Below are positions 36,106 through 49,179 of a DNA stretch of 64,000 nucleotides, piece after piece. The position numbers and the translations under genes were made by a program. The first letter of the stretch is position 1; every line of letters starts with the position of its first letter. The notes under the pieces were generated by a model. That model ran no database searches. It had not been told where the DNA came from and worked only from the letters and a program-made list of their open reading frames with translations. The stretch covers positions 4,670,001 to 4,734,000 of the forward strand of contig CM033352.1 in the NCBI GenBank assembly GCA_019395295.1. Reading direction: 5' to 3'. The DNA comes from Osmanthus fragrans (Eukaryota > Streptophyta > Magnoliopsida > Lamiales > Oleaceae).

Positions 36106-36302
36106 GCCATTGTTTGAGTTTCATTCTTGTCAAGAAAATAATTTTTTGAATAGTATATTGATGAAAAATTTGTGGTTAAAAAGTAAAGAAAATTTTTGGA
36201 TTTACGTGTAATATTATTTTATTGAAAAATTTGTGGTTGAAGTGGGTCAAATCACTGTCAAAAAATGTATTTTGATAAAAAAAATGGGGCTCAAACAAGG
36301 GC
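36106..36302. mobile_element. Tourist-like MITE, ATA target duplication
   Basis: Ends GCCATTGTTTGAG and (inverted) GCCCTTGTTTGAG, flanked by ATA at 36103-36105 and 36303-36305. Interior AT-rich, no coding capacity. Confidence 0.78.
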
Positions 36303-39269
36303 ATAATATAAACATTTTATCTATTCCCAACAAATTTTTTTTCTTCCCGGCGGATCCAGCACACCCAGTCACAGGATCTCGTCGGGTACTGAATACGTCC
36401 CTGGCCTCAACCAACCCTACTTCGTCCCTGAACGCAAACTCTCTATCATTCCTCCCTCTCCTACTCTCTCAACACCATGCACCACTACTACCACCACCAT
36501 CAAATCTACGAAAAAAATGAAGCTCAAGCCACCACAAAATCATCTCAGACGATGCAATCTAATTCTACCGCTGTCATTACCTCTTTCTTCCTCCACTTCG
36601 CCACCACAACCCCTTTGATGATGCGTTTAGATATGAAATTAGAAATTGATCCTCTAATGAAATCGAGAACCTTTTAAAATTTGGTGGATCTGACCTTTTT
36701 TTTGTAAGATTTTTTTTTTCAATGAGAATTTTCCATACTTCATTCATAAAATTGTACAGCAATATTGAAAGGCCCATATAAACACAACATAAAATTCAAG
36801 GTACAAGATAACTTTAACTCGACAAAAAGTAAAACTTGTAGAAATTAAAATATGAACAGAAAGAATTTTCTGACCGAAACCCTAGAGGTTTGACGATCAT
36901 TTTTAAAGCCAATCCCCTATTGAGCATCCAATAAATTGGATATATGCTCAGTTGAACAGGATAGCCCAAAATGGCAACAAAAGTTAAAAGGTTCTTCCAA
37001 CACAAGTACAAAACATTTATTACTTAAACAATAAAATCGCAAATATACGAAGAATCACCCAAGAAACTTCATACAAGCCATTTGAAATTAAAACTATAAG
37101 AATCATCTCATTCTCACGGTTTTCTCTCAGATTAATATTACAAGTATCAGAGGCTAGAAACGAGATCTCAGTCTCAAATGAGAAGTTCAAGTGAGAAGAA
37201 AACCATAGATCGAAAACCTTAATACCCGAGGGAGATATTTTCTCTCTCAAAGAACTCAACATCCAGAAGAAGGGCCAAGTGAAATGGCATAACACATAAA
37301 GTCTAGAAACCATTGATTTTTATGCTTTGCCAAAATGGACATGTCTATATAGATCTTTGAAAAATAGAAAAGAGGGCAATTTGAGGCTTAGAGTAAAAAA
37401 ACAGAAAAATCATTGTTCTTCGAGATTGCAATCTTGTAACCATTGACCATTGTGATACTTTCTGTCTAGTTTTGTTTATTGGTATTACACCACTTTATAT
37501 ACACCTTTCCATCCTATTTTTTCCAAAAAAGGCATATCTCCTTTGCCTGATAGAGCTTCATGTGCTTTTCCCCATATTCTATGTCAACTGTTAACATCAA
37601 GAGTACTTAAAACAACTCAATTTCGAATTGTGGGAAGATCCAGACAAGTTTTAACATTACCATAGCAGGAATGATAGAAGTTGTCCAAAACTTGAATCCT
37701 AGACTGCTATTTTTCTTGGTCTTTGACTATCTATAATTTGCTGATGATTGACACCTGTCTATGCTCGTGAAATTCCTATTATCTTAACCAAAAAGCTATT
37801 GATTTTGGAGATTTACTTAATCCGAGGAACCCATTAATATTTCAGTAAAAAGGATCCTTATTGGTTCACTAAACTGTGTTCACGTGGCAACAAAGTGGCC
37901 TTGTCCAATAGAAATCTTTCTTTGAAGACAATTAGTATAACTTTTTATGATTATCTTGGTGTGTGGATCGAGCTCAACTAACCTCAAATCAATTTTATCC
38001 TCATAAAAGTGTCTGGGATTCTTATTCTTAAAGTTAAATTAACTTGCACAGTTATACAGCTAATATTAATATACTAAAATCTATGTTAATTTCAAATTAG
38101 GTTTTTATCCAATCTTGCCTTAGTGCATATCCGACCTACCTTAGGTTTCAAATTATTCGACACTACCTAAATCGCACCTAACACGTGCATTGGTCCCCTT
38201 GGACAGCAATTTTGACACCCTTATTTTGCCACAATTAAAACGTGAATCTATTCAACGATTTACACTTTAGGTCTGTTTACCTTGACTCGACCTTTCCATC
38301 CTTGCTAAGAGAGACACAAGGAGGAAAAAAAGAAAAAAACACTTTTAAGCCCACACCTATTTGAACATTGAAATTGAACAAAAATGTTACATATGTACAA
38401 GGAATCACGTTTCTCGTTGGTGAAGGCCATAGGTACATGCTCAATGATGCTTGAGCTTGCAGGCTTTGCAAACTAAAACTCTGGAGACTACGGGTTCCTA
38501 CGGTGCAACTTCACTTAGATCAGATCTGTAGGTTGTAGGAAAAGTGATGCTATTGATTCGAGATTGCATTCATGATTTCGATGTGTATTACTTAGAGAGA
38601 CACGAGGAGGAAAAAAAAACACATTTACATCTACAAACATTTGAAATTGATTTATGATTTACAATTAAAAGGCATATTTATCTAAGGACTGCAAATATTA
38701 TATGGCTACAGCTACATCATTCCGCATGAAAAGGCATACTAATGGAATAATAATTCCATATTGAATGAAACTGATTAAAAATAATTTACACAAGTTTATT
38801 AATTAAATTTATTGTGTTAATTAATAGGCCCATATTGGCCAAGTTAAAAAGTCAGATGAGTGGCACCCTGGGGGTACGGAATGTTCGCAATTGGGTGAAG
38901 CTCGATAAAAGCGTGCAAATATTTTTCATTTCCTATTTTCTTACATTAAAAAAAAAAAAAAAAATATTTATTTACAAGTTACAACCTTCCCCTGGTTCAC
39001 GTGAAAATCCCAAAAGTTAGCCAAACTTTGTTGTCCGTCGAAAAAAGTTTTAAGTGTCAGTTTAAGGTTTAGACTTGTTAAATAGGAATGACATTTCTCT
39101 TTCCCCTTATAGAAATATTAAGGAAACTGTCAGATTCGCCACGTGTCAATAACTAATACGGTGACGGCGCTATCATTTCTCGGACTTGATTAATTTAAAT
39201 ATTAATTTTAAATTTACAGATTGGTCCTCGAGTTCTTCCATTTTTCAGAAGAAAAGACATTTATTCACT

Positions 39270-39277
39270 TATAAAAA
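39270..39277 (+). promoter_or_regulatory. Probable TATA box of the MADS gene
   Basis: TATAAAAA lies about 230 bases upstream of the ATG. About 50 bases further on is a (CT)n tract (39325-39346) of the kind common in plant 5' leaders. Confidence 0.45.
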
Positions 39278-39505
39278 GTGCTTGACTTTGACGTGAAGAT
39301 TAGCATCCCACAAACTCCGTCTTTTCTCTCTCTCTCTCTCTCTCACTAATTAATCAGTTTCAAATTGTTAACTTCATTTCCAAGCTCAAAAAAGTGTGCT
39401 TTTTTCTTTTTCTTTTCATAATCAGATTTGACCTAACTGTGATTAAGATCTAATGGTTGGTTAATTTCTTTGTTTTTCTCTACAGAAGAAACCCTAGAAA
39501 GTTTG

Positions 39506-42500
39506 ATGGGGAGGGGAAAGATTGCGATCCAACGAATAGATAACCCGACAAGTAGGCAAGTGACTTTTTCAAAGAGGAGAAGTGGGTTGTTGAAGAAGGC
39601 TAAGGAGCTTGCAATTCTTTGTGATGCAGAAGTTGGATTGATCATCTTCTCCAGCACTGGAAAATTGTATGAATATTCAAGCACCAGGTTAGATTAAAAA
39701 AGGGAAAATAAACATATAATTATCAGATATTGAATAAAGTTTATATATTATATGATTTTTGTACTTCTGTTTTGTTTTTTTTGAAATTCTAAAGCTGTTT
39801 GCATGGCATTTCAAGAAGTGTGATATTTTCTTCATACATATTATGACTCTGACTTCAGATGATTAATTGTATCAGTTCAGTCTATAAAGATTGGGGAACT
39901 ATACTGCGGGATCGTAGTTTAAGTAATACAAATTTGCTAACACAAAACATAAGCTTGTTATTCTAGAATCATGAATTTCTTTTGTAATTTTTTTTTGTTT
40001 TTTTTCCCCCATTATCAGTAGTTTGGTGAGTTCATGATCAACACCATGTATGAATTCAATAAATATCTTATTACTTATTAGTAATGATCAAGTGGGTACC
40101 TTAAACAACTTTCATATCATACTTACAATTTCCAGGAAAAAAAAGAATTAAAAGTAGTTCATATGGTCCCTATATGGTTTATATATATGTTTATTTTCAA
40201 GTGGAGTACTTTTTCTTATATTTCCTGACTTTTATTTGTCTTAGTGCAATAAAACTTTGGACATTGACATTTTGGAGCTTCGAAAATAGGTATTAAATGG
40301 TTAGTACCACATAAAAACATTCCTCCTAAAGTAACTGCTAATACCAATAAGAGAAACTCGGTTATAATCATTTATGTACATTCAATGTACTCTACGGACA
40401 AAAAAGGTGACCTCTTCTGGTTAACAAGATTGATCTAAAATCTGAAGGAAAAGAATAATATTCCATGAGTATGTTAAAAGAGATCTTCTTCTTCTTAGAA
40501 AACATCCCATGATTTAGCATGCATTCATGCCTCATAAACATAGAGGGAATAGAACTTAAATCTTCTTACCTATTGCACTAAAATATTAACTCCCAATTAA
40601 ATACTTGAGTAAAGTTGAACAAACAGGGTTAAAAGATAGGGATTTTTTTTTACAGTGAATGAAGTGACAGATATTGATTGACCGTTTTTTCTTCAAGCTT
40701 TTTTAACCACCAATCAGAAAAAGCCAACTGCATTTATGTATAAATCCCTGTCATTGAATTTGTTCCTGTAGCATAATTGTAAATAGTTGTACCTTGATAA
40801 GTGTAGCTTAATTAGTTAATGCTCTCTTGAATTAATCAAGTACTCTCTATGTGCATTTATGACATGATTGATATAGATGATAAAATAATACACTTATACT
40901 AGAAAATTGAGAAAGAAAAAAAGTGAAAAATCTTGTTTATTACATTGTCAGTTCCTCTCCAATAGAGTGTGACAAATATGCAGTTAAAGGATTGTGTTCA
41001 AAATGGTGTAATATGCAAGAATAAGTGTCTTCAAATTGTTCGATGAAAAAAAAAAAAAAATAGTCCAAAAAAAAAACTGTCCATGACTATCTATATGTTA
41101 TTTATTAATTTTGTTTCAATTCAAATTGCAGCTGTGAATATATTGAAATCAGGATTGATATTATGCAGCTTTTTAAACCTCCTCTTCCTATCTCACTCCC
41201 ATTTTTCATTTCCCCCGATTGTTTTCTTGATTTATATTTTCATTATAAAATCAATTCCTTTCCACCTCCAAATCCCTATATGCATGAGTTATAAAACTTA
41301 TGAGAAATTTCATTTTATTATGCCAATCAAAATATGACAAAAATTAAGGTGTCATCAATGTCTCCAAGACTTATCACATCTCTTATCCCCATTAAGGTTT
41401 CGTACGCTTCTATGAGCGATGCTACCCGTCCCGAGCTTGGGACAAGTTTTGGGAACTATCATTAGACCCCCAAAATTCTCAATACTTAAAATGACGCTAG
41501 CTAAATTTAGCCCTTGTTTGGATTCCATTATTTTCAAAATACATTTTTTCAAAACACATTTTTAATCACATTTTTTCATAAAATAATATTACATGTAACC
41601 CCAAAACTTTTCCCAATCTTTTAACCACACATTCTCTAAAAAATAATTATTCCAAAATACTCTTTTTTTTTTTTTTTTTTTTCCCCCGAAACTCACATTA
41701 AAATGGAACCCAAACAAGGGCTTAGTATCACATTCGAATTAAGAAATAAAGAAAATTAAAAGGATTCTTTCAAAATTCTTGGGTATGTGTTTGTGGTATA
41801 CTTTAAGCTTCATTACTTCCCCAAAATACCATCTATGAAATAAATGTCTATTAGAGATGACTTTTTGAAGATGAGCAGCAACTCACTTCGACTTCCACTA
41901 AAGTCTGTTATCCTTTCGTCATTGTGACAGAATTTGAATAAATCATTAGCTTTAAAACATTATTTTTAACATTTTAGAGGAAAAAAAAAAAAACGTATCA
42001 TATATCTTAGTTCAATTCATAAATTTGGTTATGCTAAAAATCATAAAATTTTAGTAGATTTTGATATATTTGATAAAAATTGTGGCATCTATGAAATGTG
42101 TGGTTAAATTAATTATTGATTTTGACTTAAATTTTTATCAATTTTTAGCTAAAGCAAACAGGAGCTAAGTATAAGTTAATCATACTAATTAATTTTCTCT
42201 CAAGCTCACTTTAGACTTAGAACATGAAATTCAAAATTGATTACTTAAACTTTAGACCATGAAATTTAAATTTTAATGCATCTATCCATATCCTATCTAG
42301 CAATTCGTATTTTCTTTTTTAGAGGGTGTTTGGTGGAAATTAAAATTAGATTTTTTAGTAGATTGTGATAGAAGTTTTTGAAATGTGTGGTTGAAAAGTT
42401 GTGGGACTCATAAAAGATGTGGTTGATATTGATTGTTTGACTCTAATTTAAATTAAAACAAGATTTTAATTGGTACCAAACAGGCTCTTAATTACTTCAC

Positions 42501-45500
42501 AAAACTTGAGTACTTGGTCATTAAACCACACTTGCATCCATTCTTAGACCTAAATTATTATTTATTAAGTTTGAAAAATTATAAAGTTTGGAACTTTGAC
42601 AAATGCCAATCCTTGGTTTAAAATCTTTTAATCCGATTTTAATGTCCCACTTAATTGACTTCTAAAAACTATGCTATCGCAAAATTTCCTAATAATATTA
42701 CATATGAAAAATCATCGTATGTTTTGAAAAGTTTTAAATTCCTATGGTTTGAATTTTTACATTTGTAAGAAATCTTTGTAATAGTAGCAAAGGATAAAGA
42801 AACGTATATATATTTGCTAAAGAAATTTGTGTGCTATTCATTTGATTGCAGTACTAAAAGGAAGATGCATTTTCTTTGTACTCAACCATCACTTTACTGA
42901 GTTTTCCCCCATACACTACATGAGATCATGAATTTTTTTTTTTTTTTTTTTTTGGGAATTCTTTTCAGCATGAAATCAGTCATTGAACGATACGGTAAAC
43001 CAAAAGAGCAACACCATCTGCTGCTCAACCCAGAATCGGAGGTCAAGGTAAGAGCAATAATCCATGCCTGTGTTCTATAACTTGTTTGTTCATCATGATT
43101 ATAAATCCTCATGCATGATTTTTAAATTTTGATTTATCACATTTTCAAATTTCACATGCGTCCATAATAATTTGAAATCTAATCAATTTGTGCCTGAACT
43201 TTGCTAACGTAACTGCATGCGGTTACAAATTTCGTAAAGCTTGGCTTGTTTGGTACAAATTTTGAGAATCAATTCTCAATCAATTCTCATTTTCAACCAC
43301 ACATTCTTCAATAAAATAATATTTTTCATCACATTAATAACTTTTCCTTCTTTTTCAACCACACATTTCCCATCATATCACTATTCAAAAATCAATCCCA
43401 AACACCCTATTTTTATTTTTTGTAGATTAAAATGGTTTCAAAGCTTTACATAGATAAACAAAGTGTCTATACTAGCTATATTAATAAGGATATCGTTTCA
43501 CAACACTCAACCTGTTGAGAGTGTTTCATATCGATTTTTAGAAAGTCTCACGTGAGGTGGCATACGACACTATAGTATGATAACTTTTAGTTTCTTTTCG
43601 TTCTTTAATTAGCTTGATACCATCCAATCTATCTTGTCACAAAAGTTAGTAAAAGACTACTCTCGCACCAATAATTCATCGGCACAAGAAGTTGAGGTAT
43701 CAAATTTTCTCAACTTTAAATTAGTAAGAAACTTATTAGGAGCTCTCCCGACACTATAGTTACGTACTAAATATAAAAGTTCAAAACACATCATAAAACA
43801 TATTCAATATGGTATTTATTATCTTCCCTCAAAATGCTAGTTACACTGTTACAGTAAAACATCAAAGAAATTAGAGCATGTTTGGCTTAGCTTAAAACGT
43901 CAAAAAAAGAAGCTTTCTTTGGTATTATCTGCTTCTTTTGTAGAAGAAGAAAGGTCAAACGCGCTCTTAAAGTATCAAGCCCACAACATAAATTTATGAA
44001 TTGTAGCTCAAGTGGTTTGGAGCTTAATCTCCTACACATACGGTCAAGGTTTTCAGTTCCACATCCTGCTTGTTTAAGGGGAACGAACTATTTTTTAATG
44101 GAATTATGTTACGAATTACACAATTGTTCGCAGCTCAGTGAGTTCGATCAGAGTTTCTGCGCTTGTTAATCAGTTGTAGTAAGAGTGCCTTCTCCTAATT
44201 TCGTCAACATTTTTACACATCTCCTATTCTTTTAGGCTGATAGTTTTGGACATATTAAGTTTTGTAGGCACAACAAATTACAGTAGCATCAACCATAGTG
44301 GATTCAAAATTTGAAATACCTATGAGGTTAACTTTCCTTTAATTTCATGAATGATCACAAATTAAAAGAATAATTGAGAAGAAATTGTCAAGCACTCTAG
44401 CTACAAACTGATTCATGTCAACGTGAACCTCGTCGTATTTAACATAATTCCATTAGAAGGTAGTTCGTTTGTCTTGGACAAGCAGTAAATTTTGTAATAT
44501 AAAATTCAAGTAACAATGAGGAAAACAGTAGTAGAAGTGCACAATACTGCTGCTAACAGCGATTCCACGGATCTTACCACAGTTTATATTTCAATTATGA
44601 GGAGAATACTTACATGACTATTAGTTTATTGCTTTTCAAGTCATTTCTTTATATTCTGGAGGTTTATTCATAATTTTTTTTCCCCTAAAATTTTTAACAC
44701 CGTTTTTCATTTTATTCAGTCATATCTATGGGAAAGACTCCATACTTTATGCTTAATTTTTGCTATTATACTTGCTAGTTTTGGCAAAGGGAGGCAGCAA
44801 TTTTAAGGCAGCAATTACACGATTTGCAAGAAAATCATCGGTAAAGTCTTACTACAAATGCTATTTAACCATTCAATCAATTGTTGGTTGGGAAAAAAAG
44901 TGAGGCAGTGATGAAGGCTAGACTGTGAAACTGGTGTAGTCACTGTATTCCATTTTTCTGGCAACAAGTTGAAAATAGGGCTGGTGAAAATGATCAGCTT
45001 CTGCAGTTAAAGCATCTTTGGTAGACACTATTGGACAAGTCCGAATAGTGCAATGGACAAAATTTGAACTTATTTTTGCTCTTCATTTTGTCCACTATTT
45101 TATGGTTTATGTCATCAAAAAAGACATTTATGCAGACATATAATTCAGTATCTATGATCTTGAATTAATTTTACGATATATGAGGCAGGAAATTGATGGG
45201 AGAAGAACTTTATGGGTTGGGCGTTGATGATCTAAAAAAAGTGGAAAACCAACTGGAGATGAGTTTGCGAGGTGTACGTTTGAAAAAGGTCAGATATCCA
45301 GTCTTATCATTTAGTGCATGTTTGGTACTCAATATTGAAAAAAAAATTGGACAATATTATCAACAATATTTCAGGTATTTTTCTTCCTTAATACTTCCTA
45401 TTCTGTATTATTCTCTCGTACTACTAATATCCTCTCCAATGATTCGACAAATGGCTAAAGCTCATTTACTAACTTTTGCTGAGCGAATGGTTATCTGTCT

Positions 45501-46460
45501 TCACAGGAACAACTATTAACTGATGAGATTCAAGAACTAAATTTAAAGGTATGACTAATGAACAGTATTGCAATACAAATTTTCTGAGAAAAAAGAGATG
45601 AATTTCTCTCTTATAAATGCTCCATGGATATATATATTCATAGGGAAATCTCATCCATCAAGAGAATGTTGAACTCTATAAGAAGGTAAAACTCATTCAA
45701 CAAGAAAACATGGAATTATATAAAAAGGTATTATTATATATGTATACGGTAAAGTAGCTTACAGAAACTTCTTCATCAGCTATCAATTTTTGCCATGCAT
45801 GCCCTTATCTCTGGTGTAACTCAGGTTTATAGCACAAGGGACCCAAGTACAGCAAATGGAAATGGCTTTGTTCCATATAATAGTTTCACCGTTACTAGGG
45901 AACTGCATGGCCCCATACAGCTTCAGCTAAGCCAGCCTACGCCTAATCTTCATACACCAGCAAGAGAATCAGATTCGAGGTATTTTTTCACGTTGAAATT
46001 ACAATTAGTATTCAATAATAATTAAACACGAATTATACACATGTAAATATGTAATAGAATTCATCTCTTCCAAAATCGTTAATATGTTTTCTATCGAAGC
46101 ATGTGTAAAGATCTAAAAAGTTATCTCGTTAACTTTCTTTACCAACGACTGCAACTGCACACTATTTTAAGGGAAGGGTGATGAATTAACCATTGTGTCA
46201 CATCTATATGTCGTATTTATTCAATATATCAAATTTGTCCTAAGCCTACTGAACATTTCGATTGTTTAGATGAATCATTGGGAACATGGGCTTAATGAAA
46301 TTTTAGAAAATAATAATAAATAAATAAAATTACTGAACTTATGAGTATGCTAGTTTACATAAAATATACATAATTTTCTTAGACACTTTCACTTTATGCG
46401 ATTATTTATATAAAACTCTAATGTAAAAATTTCCACTATGTCAACTGATTTAACAGGTAA
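39506..46460 (+). CDS. AGL17-like: MIKC-type MADS-box transcription factor, AGL17/ANR1 clade, 8 exons
   Basis: Exons: 39506-39687, 42969-43047, 44779-44840, 45189-45288, 45507-45548, 45644-45727, 45825-45979, 46457-46460; 708 nt, 235 aa. Residues 1-60 are a full MADS domain (MGRGKIAIQRIDNPTSRQVT, KRRSGLLKKAKELAILCDAE). The I region and a K domain (LMGEELYGLGVDDLKKVE; LIHQENVELYKK) follow, then a variable C-terminus with IQLQLSQP. The MGRGKI/NLIHQEN pattern marks the AGL17/ANR1 group, root-expressed regulators tied to nitrate-dependent lateral root growth (ANR1) and flowering (AGL17). Exon 6 has two tandem 42-nt units. The last exon supplies only one base and the stop; retaining intron 7 would add about 13 residues instead. 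Introns 1 and 2 are long and full of MITEs. Confidence 0.92.
41510..41721. mobile_element. Tourist-like MITE in MADS intron 1, TTA duplication
   Basis: Perfect ends GCCCTTGTTTGG and CCAAACAAGGGC, flanked by TTA at 41507-41509 and 41722-41724. The interior includes a long T run. Confidence 0.88.
42322..42487. mobile_element. Tourist-like MITE in MADS intron 1, TTA duplication
   Basis: Ends GAGGGTGTTTGGT and (inverted) GAGCCTGTTTGGT, flanked by TTA at 42319-42321 and 42488-42490. Confidence 0.82.
43241..43409. mobile_element. Tourist-like MITE in MADS intron 2
   Basis: The left end is TTGGCTTGTTTGGTAC, the right end CCCAAACACCCTA. The interior matches the 33866-34059 element (TTCAACCACACATTCTT, ATCACATTAATAACTTTT). 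The target duplication is not clear. Confidence 0.7.
43874..43966. mobile_element. Short MITE in MADS intron 2, TTA duplication
   Basis: Ends GAGCATGTTTGGC and (inverted) GAGCGCGTTTGAC, flanked by TTA at 43871-43873 and 43967-43969. At 93 bp it is the shortest of the family here. Confidence 0.7.
44003..44100 (+). mobile_element. tRNA-derived SINE-like sequence in MADS intron 2
   Basis: TTGTAGCTCAAGTGGTTTGG resembles a tRNA A box. About 45 bases on, GGTCAAGGTTTTCAGTTCC resembles a degenerate B box. It cannot fold as a tRNA gene, so a SINE head is the better reading. Confidence 0.4.
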
Positions 46461-49179
46461 CACTCATTGATGGCTTTCCAAGAGAATGCAACTACTTGAA
46501 GGTGTGACAACACTGGTACAGAAGATGTTAACATATGGTAAAGAAGGGTTTCTGTAATGAGATTGGAGTTGAAATGCATTTGAATAAATTTTTCTTAAAA
46601 AATTGTACTGTCATATATGTAGTCATTAATCTCATAAATAAATAAATAGAAATTAGAATACAGAAATTCAGGTATTTTCTTGAGCCCGGTGGCTTATGTG
46701 GGAACCAGAAAGCTTGCTTTCTGTCTATAGTCGAACAATGTTCAGCAGATTGAGACTGAATTAATTACACAGTGTGTGTTTCTCAACTACAGTTTAACCC
46801 ACTGAACACAGGTAGGATGGATGGTATATAATTTGACAATATTAGGGAAATTAGAGAAACTTCGATATCACTGTATCTTTCGCTGTAGATGCGCTTCTCG
46901 TAGTGCAAGCAAAGGCTTATCGTTATAAAGGAAATATTCTGTACTAAAAAATCTAAAAAAGCAAAAAAGGTGACTTCAGAAAAACTCAAACATATTCAAA
47001 AAAGAAAAAGCCTAATTAAAAGTAGATGTTAAGTTTAGCCAAACAACCATCTTAGGGCATTCTTTGACAGCACAGAATAAAACTATGCAGGGATAGCAGT
47101 CTTTTGTACCTTAACTGTTTAACATTAGAATTATGCCACAAGTACGTAATTTTTTTATAGAAAAATCTTACAGAAAATATATGACGCGAATTCTTCTAAT
47201 TTTTAACAAAATCATAATGTTCAAAACCATAAATACTATAATTACTTGGTATCAATTCTTACAATTAGATTAGACACGAACATCGGTTTAAATTTTTTTT
47301 AAATATTGTCTAACTCTTTATTGTATTTCAATTCAAACTCCTCTTCATCCAAGTCATCTTCTGTGCCATTCGATGTAAAATCATCTTCATCACGCTCTCT
47401 TATTTCAACTCGAGAATTTTTATTACCTCTTGTAGATGGTAGAATGTCATTATTAACCTCCATCTCATCATAATAATCATTAACAATCCAAGATTGTTCA
47501 TTACTAGCATAACTTGCTAATAAAACTAGAGAAAGATGGAAGAAGAAGTAGGTTCGGGCTCTGCATAGATATTTTACGACTCTACAAAAAAATTGTTTTG
47601 ATTTTTGGATTTTTTTTCAATGTCAAAATCATACAAATTGTTGTATATAATTCACGTGCTTTGATGATTTAGGTTAATTTGATATTTGTTGGGCTCCATT
47701 TGCTTTTTTAAGTTAAAAAAAATGACTAAATTTTGCTAGGCTAATTTTAACACAAATACGTGTAATCCCAATTTTTTTCAAAAAGGTGCAAACTAGTCAC
47801 AAATAAATAATTTAAAATTTAAAATATAAAAAAAAAAAAAAAATCCTTCCTCTCCCATTTACCCCTCTTCCCACCACCGTCACTGCTAGCACCGCATTTT
47901 GGACAAAGAAGATCCCATTTTAACATTAAACAGCCCCACGAATGCTGCATTTTGAACAAAGAAGATCTCATTCAAACGTTCTCAATTCGAGCACCATTTT
48001 CACGTTTTGGGCCAAAAATCAAGCACCCAGTTTGTGTGAAAACCGCCATTAATCAGTTTTATTGTATCAATTTAACGTTTCTGATTTCTTCACGAATCAT
48101 AGATTCATTGACTATCAATTCATGAGCAATCTCTATTTTTCTGCTTTCCTATTTATTGTTTTTACTCGTGGTTTACATAAAATGTGTAAGGATTTTTATT
48201 TGTGGTGTTCATAAGTATATGGGTGTAAATTTGGGGTTTTTTTATGTCATTATATATGTGACCATTTTAGTAAATAAGAAAAATATTTTAAAATGTTTAA
48301 TAAAATTTGTGGTGTGAATATAATCACCCTAAAAGAAAATGGGATCTTTCATACCTCAAATATCATATAGGGGGTTTTCAACTAATTTGAAAATGTAGAG
48401 AAGTATTTGAAAATAGTTCCATACAATGGGGGTATTGCTCCAATAAATCTAACTATAATTATGTTTTGTTTAAATTCTGACGTCGTCTTGTCTCCCTGCC
48501 TAATTCTGATCAATTAATCAAAAAAATTCAAATCAATTTTTAAAACTACTTTCTTTTCCGAAGAAATTTTCTTTAATTATTTGTGAAGAATTATTCTCTA
48601 AATACAAGGAATTTATACAGGAATTCAAATTGGAAGCATCATGCCCATCTGTATTTTATCTGTGCCTATCTGTGTTTTAATCTTGTCCATCCAATTTGAA
48701 TTTATGTATCAATTTTGTATATATTTTCTGTATTCATAGCATGGTTCATTTGTTTAAGTCAGTTTTCCACACACAATGGATTTTTGGGGACCGTATTTTT
48801 CATATTCTATAGTTTGAATAATTTCACCAATATATATAAGAAAAATTTAAAAGCAATTATATAATGTTTATGCAAAGTGATAGAAAAAAAATTATATAAT
48901 ATTTGATTAATTCTGCATTGAATTTAATATTAGCATCTACATTGCAGGTGTTGCTACTTGCTAGTTCAGTTGCTTTTTATTTTTTAGGTCAACAATCGAT
49001 CAAAAATTGTCAAGTGTGTTTATTTGTTAAAAATTTGTGAAGGAGTCATGTACGTATATCATCACTCATATATAAATTCTCTTATTTTCAATTATGCAGA
49101 CTCACAAGTCACAATTGTTATATACTTAATCCTTCGCAAAATGGACAAATTACTTTTTAAAAGTTAATCTACCAAACAA
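46461..49179. other. AT-rich spacer between MADS and CAR genes
   Basis: It begins with the MADS 3' UTR. No whole gene was recognised. Only one short coding-like scrap at 47310-47530 was noted, along with poly-A (47828-47845) and AT-rich sequence. Confidence 0.55.
47310..47530 (-). pseudogene. Acidic coding-like fragment, possibly transposon-derived
   Basis: On the minus strand about 70 codons stay open without a clear Met. They encode an acidic stretch (DYYDEMEVNNDILPSTRG, then DDLDEEEFELKY). Such acidic ends follow the dimerisation region in many plant hAT transposases, which is my only reason for the guess. No other transposase part lies nearby. Confidence 0.25.

Larger units (their letters stand above)
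32705..39505. other. Large TE-rich spacer between BRK1 and the MADS gene
   Basis: About 6.8 kb with no gene I can support. From 33.8 to 36.3 kb it is a cluster of small transposons (listed separately). 36.35-36.70 kb has a short C-rich stretch with ORFs of 66-95 aa on the plus strand of no known family. 36.8-39.2 kb is AT-rich and featureless. 39.2-39.5 kb should be the MADS promoter and 5' UTR. Confidence 0.6.

Noticed and set aside
44003..44100. tRNA gene
   Set aside because: A/B-box-like sequences exist, but no cloverleaf can be drawn, so a SINE head is likelier.
45305..45330. MITE end in MADS intron 4 (GTGCATGTTTGGTAC)
   Set aside because: No matching second end in the intron.
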